A program made the position numbers and the translations under genes. Below, piece after piece: positions 1 through 5,283 of a DNA stretch of 6,985 bases. Position 1 is the stretch's first letter. Every line of letters begins with the position of its first letter. The notes under the pieces were generated by a model. The model was not told where the DNA came from and ran no database searches. It saw only the letters and a list, made by a program, of their open reading frames with translations. Origin of the DNA: Gemmobacter sp. (GTDB taxonomy: Bacteria; Pseudomonadota; Alphaproteobacteria; Rhodobacterales; Rhodobacteraceae); assembly GCA_003509785.1 (NCBI GenBank), contig DOMY01000076.1, forward strand, positions 1 through 6,985, in the 5' to 3' direction.

Positions 1-7
1 CTTGGTC

Positions 8-57
8 CAAATATCCCGGGGGAATCGCGCGTCAGCGCGATGGGGGCAGCGCCCCCT
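8..57. repeat. Multi-hairpin palindromic element, likely interspersed intergenic repeat
   Basis: Three modules are visible. A box at 8-22 reads CAAATATCCCGGGGG from position 8 or 9 onward. It is followed by a perfect 7-bp stem-loop, ATCGCGC-GTCA-GCGCGAT (24-41), and directly by a perfect 6-bp stem-loop, GGGGGC-AGC-GCCCCC (42-56). The GGGGG runs at 18-22 and 42-46 can both pair with CCCCC at 52-56, so two alternative folds are possible. There is no U-tract on either strand, so it is not a classical terminator. The layout of a fixed ATATCCCGGGGG box, a variable stem and a GGGGGC/GCCCCC stem resembles a repeat I recall from intergenic regions of Rhodobacteraceae genomes. That resemblance is from memory and unverified. 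The hairpins themselves are read directly from the sequence. Confidence 0.6.
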
Positions 58-76
58 GAACGCCCATAGAAGCCCC

Positions 77-106
77 AAAAGCAACGGGCGCCCAAGGGCG
101 CCCGTT
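77..106 (-). terminator. Rho-independent terminator of the dnaKJ operon
   Basis: On the minus strand, 3 nt after the dnaJ stop codon, there is a perfect 10-bp stem, AACGGGCGCC-CTTG-GGCGCCCGTT (83-106). It is followed two bases later by a run of four U residues (77-80). A very stable GC-rich stem plus a short U-tract directly behind the last gene supports intrinsic termination of the dnaK-dnaJ transcript. No comparable U-tract follows on the plus strand, so the terminator is directional. Confidence 0.85.
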
Positions 107-109
107 CTG

Positions 110-1270
110 TCATTTCATCCCGTCCCAGAAACTTTTCACCTTGGAAAAGAAGGATTCGGCCTCGGGATTGTTTTCTTCGCTCAGCTTTTCGAACTCGCGC
201 AGCAGTTCTTTCTGCCGCGTGGTCAGGTTCACCGGGGTTTCCACCACCAGCTCGATCAGCAGATCCCCGATGCCACCGCCCCGCAACGCGGGCATCCCCT
301 TGCTGCGCAACCGCATCTGCTTGCCGGTCTGGCTGCCCGGCGGCACTTTCACGCGGCTCCGGCCACCGTCGATGGTGGGCACTTCCACCTCGCCGCCCAT
401 GGCGGCTGTGGTCATCGGCACCGGCACGCGGAAGAACAGATGCACCCCGTCGCGCTGGAAGATCGGATGTTCCTTCACCTCGATGAAGATATACAGATCC
501 CCCGACGGCCCGCCGCGCAGACCGGCCTCGCCCTCACCAGCCAGACGGATGCGGGTGCCCGTCTCCACCCCGGCAGGGATATTTACGGAAAGCGCGCGGT
601 CCTTCTCCACCCTGCCTGCACCATGGCAGACCTTGCAGGGGTTCTTCACCATCTGCCCGGTGCCGTTGCAGGTGGGGCAGGTGCGCTCCACCGTGAAGAA
701 ACCCTGCTGCGCCCGCACCTTGCCCATGCCCGAACAGGTGGGGCAGGTCACGGGTTCTGCGCCGCCCTCGGCGCCGGTGCCATGACAGGAATCGCAGGCG
801 GTCGAAGCCGGAACATTGATGGTCTTCTGGATGCCCTTGAAGGCCTCTTCCAGCGAGATCCGCAGGTTATAGCGCAGATCCGATCCACGCTGCGCCCGCG
901 AACGCCCGGCACCCGGGCCACCCCGGCCGCCCATGAAATCGCCGAACAGATCTTCGAACACATCCGAAAAGGCCGATGCGAAATCGGCATTGTTGCCGTT
1001 GAACCCGCCCGGCCCGCGTGCCCCGCCGCCACCGCCCATACCACCTTCAAAGGCGGCATGGCCAAACCTGTCATATGCCGCCTTCTTGTCGGCATCCTTC
1101 AGCACTTCATAAGCCTCGTTCACTTCCTTGAACTGGGCTTCGGCATCCGGGTTATCGGCATTGCGGTCAGGGTGCAGTTCCTTGGCCTTCTGACGATAAG
1201 CCTTCTTCAGCTCATCGGCCGAAGCGCCGCGGGCGGCGCCAAGCACCTCGTAATAGTCGCGTTTTGCCAT
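110..1270 (-). CDS. dnaJ: Molecular chaperone DnaJ (Hsp40)
   Basis: This is the co-chaperone that binds unfolded clients in the cytoplasm and stimulates DnaK ATPase activity. The 386-aa length is normal for full-length type I DnaJ. Domain order is complete: an N-terminal J domain (about residues 1-70) with the HPD motif at 33-35; a Gly/Phe-rich linker (about 73-125); a cysteine-rich zinc domain with four CxxCxGxG repeats starting at residues 149, 166, 188 and 202; then the two C-terminal substrate-binding subdomains. All eight zinc-ligand cysteines are present. The ATG at 1268-1270 is supported by an AGGGG Shine-Dalgarno (1279-1283) with 8-nt spacing. It lies 71 nt downstream of dnaK on the same strand, with a hairpin between them, and is followed at once by a strong terminator, so it is the last gene of a dnaK-dnaJ operon. 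Nothing appears truncated or missing. Confidence 0.98.
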   Translation of the reverse strand: MAKRDYYEVLGAARGASADELKKAYRQKAKELHPDRNADNPDAEAQFKEVNEAYEVLKDADKKAAYDRFGHAAFEGGMGGGGGARGPGGFNGNNADFASAFSDVFEDLFGDFMGGRGGPGAGRSRAQRGSDLRYNLRISLEEAFKGIQKTINVPASTACDSCHGTGAEGGAEPVTCPTCSGMGKVRAQQGFFTVERTCPTCNGTGQMVKNPCKVCHGAGRVEKDRALSVNIPAGVETGTRIRLAGEGEAGLRGGPSGDLYIFIEVKEHPIFQRDGVHLFFRVPVPMTTAAMGGEVEVPTIDGGRSRVKVPPGSQTGKQMRLRSKGMPALRGGGIGDLLIELVVETPVNLTTRQKELLREFEKLSEENNPEAESFFSKVKSFWDGMK

Positions 1271-1296
1271 GGATCATTCCCCTATGGAACCGGAGA

Positions 1297-1322
1297 GGGG
1301 CGGCCCGTCGCCGGACCGCCCC
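1297..1322 (-). promoter_or_regulatory. Intercistronic hairpin between dnaK and dnaJ
   Basis: In the minus-strand transcript, GGGGCGGUCC and GGGCCGCCCC form a 10-bp stem (one G-U wobble) around a 6-nt loop GGCGAC. There is no U-tract behind it; the next bases are CUCUCCGG. It therefore looks like a 3' stabiliser, a processing site or a partial attenuator for the upstream dnaK message rather than a terminator. The wobble pair is a mismatch when read on the plus strand, so the structure favours the dnaKJ transcript. The function is inferred; the pairing is seen. Confidence 0.6.
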
Positions 1323-1341
1323 CTTTCCGTTTCCCGCGGTC

Positions 1342-3249
1342 TTACTTCCGCTTGTTTTCGCCGAGGTCTTCGAAATCGGCGTCCACGATATCGTCGTCAA
1401 CCGAACGCGGTGCATCGTCTCCGGCGCCATCCGCTTCGGATTGCTGCGCCTTGTAGATGGCCTCGCCCAGTTTCATCGCGGCTTCCGTCAGGTTCTGGAT
1501 GCCGCCCTTGATCTTGCCCGCGTCTTCGGTCTTCAGCGTGTCTTCCAGCGCACCCATCGCCAGTTCGATCACCTCGACGGTCGACGGATCAACCTTGTCG
1601 GCATGCTCGGCCAGCGATTTCTTGGTCGAGTGCAGCAGGCTTTCGCCCTGGTTCTTCGCTTCCACCAGTTCCTTGCGCTTCTTGTCGGCATCGGCATTGG
1701 CCTCGGCGTCGCGCACCATCTTGTCGATCTCGTCATCGGACAGACCGCCCGAAGCCTGGATCGTGATGTTCTGCGATTTGCCGGTGCCCTTGTCCTTGGC
1801 CGACACGCTGACGATGCCGTTCGCGTCGATGTCGAAGGTCACCTCGATCTGCGGCAGGCCGCGCGGGGCGGGCGGGATGTCTTCCAGATTGAACTGGCCC
1901 AGCATCTTGTTATCCGCCGCCATTTCCCGCTCGCCCTGGAAGACGCGGATCGTCACAGCCGACTGGTTATCTTCGGCGGTAGAGAAGACCTGCGATTTCT
2001 TCGTCGGGATCGTGGTGTTGCGGTCGATCAGACGGGTGAACACGCCGCCCAGCGTTTCGATGCCAAGGCTCAGCGGGGTCACGTCCAGCAGAACCACGTC
2101 CTTCACGTCGCCTTGCAGAACGCCGGCCTGAATGGCGGCACCCAGGGCCACAACCTCGTCAGGGTTCACACCCTTGTGCGGTTCCTTGCCGAAGAACTTG
2201 GTCACTTCCTCGATCACGCGGGGCATCCGCGTCATGCCGCCAACCAGAACGACCTCGTCGATGTCGTTGATGGTCAGGCCTGCATCTTTCAGCGCAGCCT
2301 GGCAGGGCTTCATCGACTTCTTCACCAGATCGTCGACCAGGCTTTCCAGCTTGGCGCGGGTCAGTTTCATGACCATGTGCAGCGGCGTGCCCGAGTTCCG
2401 GTCCATGCTGATGAACGGCTGGTTGATCTCGGTCTGCTGGCTCGACGACAGTTCGATCTTGGCCTTTTCAGCCGCCTCTTTCAGGCGCTGCAGGGCCATC
2501 TTGTCGTTGGTCAGATCGACGCCATGCTCTTTCTTGAACTCGTCCGCCAGATAGGTGACGATCCGCATGTCGAAATCTTCGCCACCGAGGAAGGTGTCGC
2601 CATTGGTCGATTTCACTTCAAACAGGCCATCGTCGATTTCAAGGATGGTGATGTCGAAGGTACCGCCGCCAAGGTCATAGACCGCGATGGTGCGGGTCTC
2701 TTTCTTGTCAAGGCCATAGGCCAGCGCGGCTGCGGTGGGTTCGTTGATGATGCGCAGGACTTCAAGGCCGGCAATCTTGCCTGCATCCTTGGTCGCTTGC
2801 CGCTGGGCATCGTTGAAATAGGCAGGCACCGTGATCACGGCCTGGGTGACGGTTTCGCCCAGATACGATTCAGCGGTTTCCTTCATTTTCTGCAGGATCA
2901 TGGCCGAAACCTGTGCCGGCGAATATTTCTCGCCCCGCACTTCAACCCAGGCATCGCCATTGCCACCATTGGTGACCTTGAACGGCAGGTTTTTCAGGTC
3001 TTTCAGCACAGCCGGGTCGTCATGGCGGCGGCCCAGAAGCCGCTTCACGGCGAAAACCGTATTGGTCGGGTTGGTCACGGCCTGACGTTTTGCAGGCTGG
3101 CCGACCAGACGTTCATTTTCAGTAAAGCCCACGATGGAGGGCGTGGTGCGTGCCCCTTCGGAGTTCTCGATGACACGCGGCTGCGACCCGTCCATGATGG
3201 CGACGCAGGAGTTCGTGGTCCCGAGGTCGATCCCGATGACTTTGGCCAT
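1342..3249 (-). CDS. dnaK: Molecular chaperone DnaK (Hsp70)
   Basis: This is the ATP-dependent Hsp70 chaperone of the cytoplasm, which folds and protects proteins together with DnaJ and GrpE and normally also restrains the heat-shock sigma factor. The 635 residues match the usual bacterial length. The nucleotide-binding domain (about 1-380) shows IDLGTTNS at 7-14, K69 in FAVKR (equivalent to E. coli K70), NEPTAAALAYGL at 169-180, DLGGGTFD at 192-199 with T197 as the autophosphorylation threonine, and VVLVGGMTRMPRV at 333-345. The interdomain linker DVVLLDVT lies at 384-391. It is followed by the substrate-binding beta domain and the helical lid, with an acidic tail ending DLGENKRK. The ATG at 3247-3249 has a strong purine-rich Shine-Dalgarno (3257-3265, AGGAAGAGG) with 7-nt spacing. 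A sigma-32-type promoter lies upstream and dnaJ follows downstream. No anomalies were seen. Confidence 0.99.
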   Translation of the reverse strand: MAKVIGIDLGTTNSCVAIMDGSQPRVIENSEGARTTPSIVGFTENERLVGQPAKRQAVTNPTNTVFAVKRLLGRRHDDPAVLKDLKNLPFKVTNGGNGDAWVEVRGEKYSPAQVSAMILQKMKETAESYLGETVTQAVITVPAYFNDAQRQATKDAGKIAGLEVLRIINEPTAAALAYGLDKKETRTIAVYDLGGGTFDITILEIDDGLFEVKSTNGDTFLGGEDFDMRIVTYLADEFKKEHGVDLTNDKMALQRLKEAAEKAKIELSSSQQTEINQPFISMDRNSGTPLHMVMKLTRAKLESLVDDLVKKSMKPCQAALKDAGLTINDIDEVVLVGGMTRMPRVIEEVTKFFGKEPHKGVNPDEVVALGAAIQAGVLQGDVKDVVLLDVTPLSLGIETLGGVFTRLIDRNTTIPTKKSQVFSTAEDNQSAVTIRVFQGEREMAADNKMLGQFNLEDIPPAPRGLPQIEVTFDIDANGIVSVSAKDKGTGKSQNITIQASGGLSDDEIDKMVRDAEANADADKKRKELVEAKNQGESLLHSTKKSLAEHADKVDPSTVEVIELAMGALEDTLKTEDAGKIKGGIQNLTEAAMKLGEAIYKAQQSEADGAGDDAPRSVDDDIVDADFEDLGENKRK

Positions 3250-3355
3250 ATTGTTACCTCTTCCTTCGGCGATGTTGTAGGGCCGGAGCCTGACAAGGCC
3301 TCCGTCCCCGATCCCATTTCAGAGCGGTGGGGCGGCCTGCCCCGATCCAGCTTCT
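3250..3355 (-). promoter_or_regulatory. dnaK 5' leader with strong RBS
   Basis: Given the predicted promoter, the dnaK transcript should have an untranslated leader of about 105 nt. It contains a GGGGC-AGGCC-GCCCC stem-loop, a GGATCGGGG direct repeat (3340-3348 and 3306-3314 on the minus strand), and a bulged stem built from GGAGgCC and GGCTCC nearer the gene. The Shine-Dalgarno AGGAAGAGG (3257-3265) is excellent. I did not find a clear anti-Shine-Dalgarno of the ROSE thermometer type, so structure-based control is only a possibility. Confidence 0.45.
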
Positions 3356-3358
3356 GGG

Positions 3359-3390
3359 CGTATATAGGCAGCGCGCCCAAGCGCTGCAAG
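3359..3390 (-). promoter_or_regulatory. Heat-shock (sigma-32/RpoH) promoter of dnaKJ
   Basis: On the minus strand the -35 element CTTG (3387-3390) is followed after 18 nt by CCTATATACG (3359-3368). This matches the alphaproteobacterial heat-shock consensus CTTG-N(17-18)-CYTATNTNNG at every specified position. The same bases can also be read as TTGCAG, 17 nt, TATATA, a moderate housekeeping-type promoter. Basal and heat-induced transcription could thus start at nearly the same point, around 3355. Its position upstream of dnaK strongly supports the call. The consensus is from general knowledge; the fit is read from the sequence. Confidence 0.8.
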
Positions 3391-3391
3391 C

Positions 3392-3407
3392 GTCACGCAA
3401 CCGTGAC
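3392..3407. promoter_or_regulatory. Palindrome abutting the dnaK -35 element
   Basis: GTCACG-CAAC-CGTGAC is a perfect inverted repeat with 6-bp arms and a 4-bp centre. It ends one base pair before the -35 CTTG of the predicted dnaK promoter. The position suits an activator or repressor site. There is no U-tract on either side, so a terminator for the upstream permease gene is unlikely. It is unlike the CIRCE operator of HrcA. The binding protein is unknown. Confidence 0.4.
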
Positions 3408-3461
3408 TTATGCGCTGTTCCGGTGTTTTTTCGCGGCACGAAGAGGGCAGATTTCCGGCAG

Positions 3462-3476
3462 GCCCGAAAGCCGGGC
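3462..3476 (-). terminator. Weak hairpin just after the permease stop
   Basis: Two bases after the permease TGA, the minus strand has a 5-bp stem GCCCG-GCTTT-CGGGC, with an alternative CCGGC/GCCGG pairing that extends to about 3455. There is no U-tract. It may stabilise the 3' end or mark a factor-dependent stop before the dnaK promoter. The evidence is only the pairing and the position. Confidence 0.25.
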
Positions 3477-3478
3477 GA

Positions 3479-4300
3479 TCAGGATCGCGCGCCCCAGCTG
3501 GCCGACATGTGCTTGCGGGTGTAAAACTCTCCCATCAGCCCGATCACGATGCACACGAAGGTCACATAGATCGGATAGCTGAGCGAGCTGTTATGCGGGT
3601 TGTAGTTCAGAAAGATGAACCCGCGGCCCTGGTCGATGGTGTGGAACAGCGGGTTCCAGTCGAACCATTGCAGGATGTGGTTCGGTGTGGTGTTCGCCAC
3701 CAGCATCTTGCCCGAAGCAATCATGTTGGCCCGCATGTAGATCGAGGTCAGCAGCTTGACGAATTCCGGCGCCCAGGGCCGGGCCGCCAGAAAGATCATG
3801 CCGATACCCAGCCCCGAGGCCCAGGACAGCAGCACCATGCCCATGGCCGCCACCGGCTGATGGATGGTGATCGGCGTAAAGACCGCATGATAGATGTACA
3901 GCACCACCGTCAGCGACAGCACCTGAATGTACAGCGTGCTCAGCGCCGCCGCGGCGATGGCGATCACCGTGTTCATCGGTCCGTGCTTCATCATGGCCGA
4001 TGTCGGCCCCTCGGCCCCCGAAACGGCGCCGATGGTCTTGGAATGGGTCATGAACATGAACACGCCCGACATCACATACAGGATCTGGTCGCCCCGGATG
4101 CCATTGCCGCGCCCGCCGAAGATCAGCGTGATGACCCAGAATACCGCGATCAGCAGCACGCTTTGCAGGATGTTCAGCACCAGCCCCAGCAGTGCATTGC
4201 CATGCCCTTTGCGGATGTTGCGCACCGCCGCATGGAACACCAGTTCCAGCATCCCGAGTGCCGAAGCTGCTGTCGTGCCTGGCCGTTCGGTGCGGAACAT
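3479..4300 (-). CDS. ABC-2 type polysaccharide export permease (KpsM/Wzm-like)
   Basis: This is an inner-membrane permease of a family that, with an ATPase subunit, moves capsular, O-antigen or related polysaccharides out of the cytoplasm. The 273-aa length is typical. Hydrophobic segments lie at about residues 36-62, 72-90, 112-139, 148-172, 180-198 (weak) and 243-260, giving the usual six-helix layout. The first is preceded by a short basic amphipathic stretch (VRNIRKGHGN). Between the last two helices is the WNPLFHTID...R stretch (residues 215-226), resembling the conserved NPL..ll...R motif of KpsM-type permeases. The ATG at 4298-4300 has an AGAGGGG Shine-Dalgarno (4309-4315) with 8-nt spacing and is preferred over an internal Met17 with no good ribosome site. 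It is co-directional with dnaK but 229 nt upstream, with a promoter between, so probably a separate unit. No ATPase gene lies next to it in this window. Family membership is secure; the exact substrate is not determinable. Confidence 0.85.
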   Translation of the reverse strand: MFRTERPGTTAASALGMLELVFHAAVRNIRKGHGNALLGLVLNILQSVLLIAVFWVITLIFGGRGNGIRGDQILYVMSGVFMFMTHSKTIGAVSGAEGPTSAMMKHGPMNTVIAIAAAALSTLYIQVLSLTVVLYIYHAVFTPITIHQPVAAMGMVLLSWASGLGIGMIFLAARPWAPEFVKLLTSIYMRANMIASGKMLVANTTPNHILQWFDWNPLFHTIDQGRGFIFLNYNPHNSSLSYPIYVTFVCIVIGLMGEFYTRKHMSASWGARS

Positions 4301-4436
4301 TCTGCCTACCCCTCTGGCGGATCTGCGCCACGATATACGGGAAATCTTGCCGTTTCCTTAGGAAGGCATGATAAGGGGTTCCCGATGAATTGCAACCTCG
4401 CGGCCCCCTCAGGTCGCCTGACGGAGCCTGCCCCTG
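4301..4436. promoter_or_regulatory. Divergent control region between permease and cysQ
   Basis: This 136-nt region must hold the promoters of two divergent genes. Near its middle is a dyad TTCCT-T-AGGAA (4354-4364), flanked more loosely by GCC (4349-4351) and GGC (4365-4367). I could not identify convincing -35/-10 pairs: TTGCCG (4347-4352) and TGATAA (4369-4374) are 16 nt apart, but the second is a poor -10. The Shine-Dalgarno sites are AGAGGGG (4309-4315, minus) for the permease and GGAG (4423-4426, plus) for cysQ. Confidence 0.4.
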
Positions 4437-5231
4437 ATGGATTTTGCCCAGCTCGTGACGGTCATGCGGCGCCTTGCGCTTGAAGCCGGTGACCGGATCA
4501 TGGAGATCTACAATGCCCCCGATTTCGAGGTGAAGGCGAAAAGCGATGCCAGCCCCGTCACCGCGGCGGATGAGGCGGCGGATGCCATGATCTCTGCCGG
4601 GCTGCGGGCCGCGTTTCCGGATGTGACGCTCATCACCGAAGAACAGGCGGCCAGCCACGGGCTGACGGCCTCCACCTTCCTGATCGTCGATCCGCTGGAT
4701 GGCACGAAAGAATTCATCCAGCGGCGGGGCGATTTCACGGTGAATATCGCCTATGTGCAGGATGGCGTGCCGTTGCATGGTGTCGTCTATGCCCCTGCGA
4801 AGGACCGGCTGTTCTACACGCTGGCCGATGGCACGGCGGTCGAAGAGGCCGCACCCTTCGACAAGGCGACCCCGGGCGCGCTGACCCGCATCTCGGTCAG
4901 CACGCCGGATATGGCGGCGCTGATGGTCGTGGCATCGAAAAGCCACCGCGATGCGGCGACGGATGATTACATCTCGAAATATTCCGTGAAGGACATGCGC
5001 TCCGCCGGATCCAGCCTGAAATTCTGCCTTGTAGCCACCGGCGAGGCCGATCTTTACCCCCGCCTTGGCCGCACGATGGAATGGGATACCGCGGCCGGCG
5101 ATGCCGTGCTGCGCGGGGCGGGCGGCCATGTGGTGCGCTTCGACGATCACAGCCCGCTGGCCTATGGCAAGCCCGGCTGGGGTAACCCCTTCTTCATCGC
5201 TTATGCCCCCGGCGTGGACCTGCAAAAGTGA
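4437..5231 (+). CDS. cysQ: 3'(2'),5'-bisphosphate nucleotidase CysQ
   Basis: This is a Mg-dependent phosphatase of the inositol monophosphatase superfamily. It hydrolyses 3'-phosphoadenosine 5'-phosphate (PAP) to AMP and so relieves PAP inhibition of sulfate assimilation and of RNA-degrading enzymes. The 264-aa length is usual. Metal-site motifs are intact: VTAAD at 41-45, the acidic pair E68-E69 in LITEEQ, DPLDGTKEF at 85-93 (D85, D88, G89, T90), and WDTAAGDA at 216-223 (D217). The GTKEF ending of the second motif and GSSLKFCLVATGEAD (191-205) favour CysQ over plain inositol monophosphatase. The ATG at 4437 has GGAG (4423-4426) 10 nt upstream. The glycosyltransferase gene follows 52 nt downstream on the same strand, suggesting co-transcription; the permease is divergent. 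PAP may come from PAPS reduction or from sulfotransferases acting on surface polysaccharide; the sequence does not say which. Confidence 0.93.
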   Translation: MDFAQLVTVMRRLALEAGDRIMEIYNAPDFEVKAKSDASPVTAADEAADAMISAGLRAAFPDVTLITEEQAASHGLTASTFLIVDPLDGTKEFIQRRGDFTVNIAYVQDGVPLHGVVYAPAKDRLFYTLADGTAVEEAAPFDKATPGALTRISVSTPDMAALMVVASKSHRDAATDDYISKYSVKDMRSAGSSLKFCLVATGEADLYPRLGRTMEWDTAAGDAVLRGAGGHVVRFDDHSPLAYGKPGWGNPFFIAYAPGVDLQK

Positions 5232-5283
5232 TCGGGCGCCGCGGCTCGGAACCCATGCCTCCGATCCGCGGCCCTATCCGGCG

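Noticed and set aside
2..1456. 484-codon open frame on the plus strand, antisense to dnaJ
   Set aside because: dnaJ on the minus strand is certain, with all domains intact. The plus-strand frame passes through the terminator and the left-edge repeat and shows no protein family features.
3421..3432. T6 run on the plus strand as a terminator
   Set aside because: No stable hairpin lies directly before it on the plus strand, and no plus-strand gene ends there.
3250..3478. CIRCE operator (HrcA site) upstream of dnaK
   Set aside because: No TTAGCACTC-N9-GAGTGCTAA-like sequence is present; control by the sigma-32-type promoter explains the region better.
1264..3582. 772-codon open frame on the plus strand, antisense to dnaK
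   Set aside because: It is the mirror of dnaK in a high-GC genome, where stop codons are rare on the opposite strand. The translated product has no recognisable domain and it runs through the dnaK promoter.
3591..5225. 544-codon open frame on the minus strand over permease and cysQ
   Set aside because: It spans two well-supported genes on different strands and the divergent control region, with composition typical of a shadow frame.
5065..5283. Upstream extension of the glycosyltransferase to an ATG inside cysQ
   Set aside because: The extra 73 residues are cysQ codons read in another frame, and the GT-A fold begins just after the ATG at 5284.
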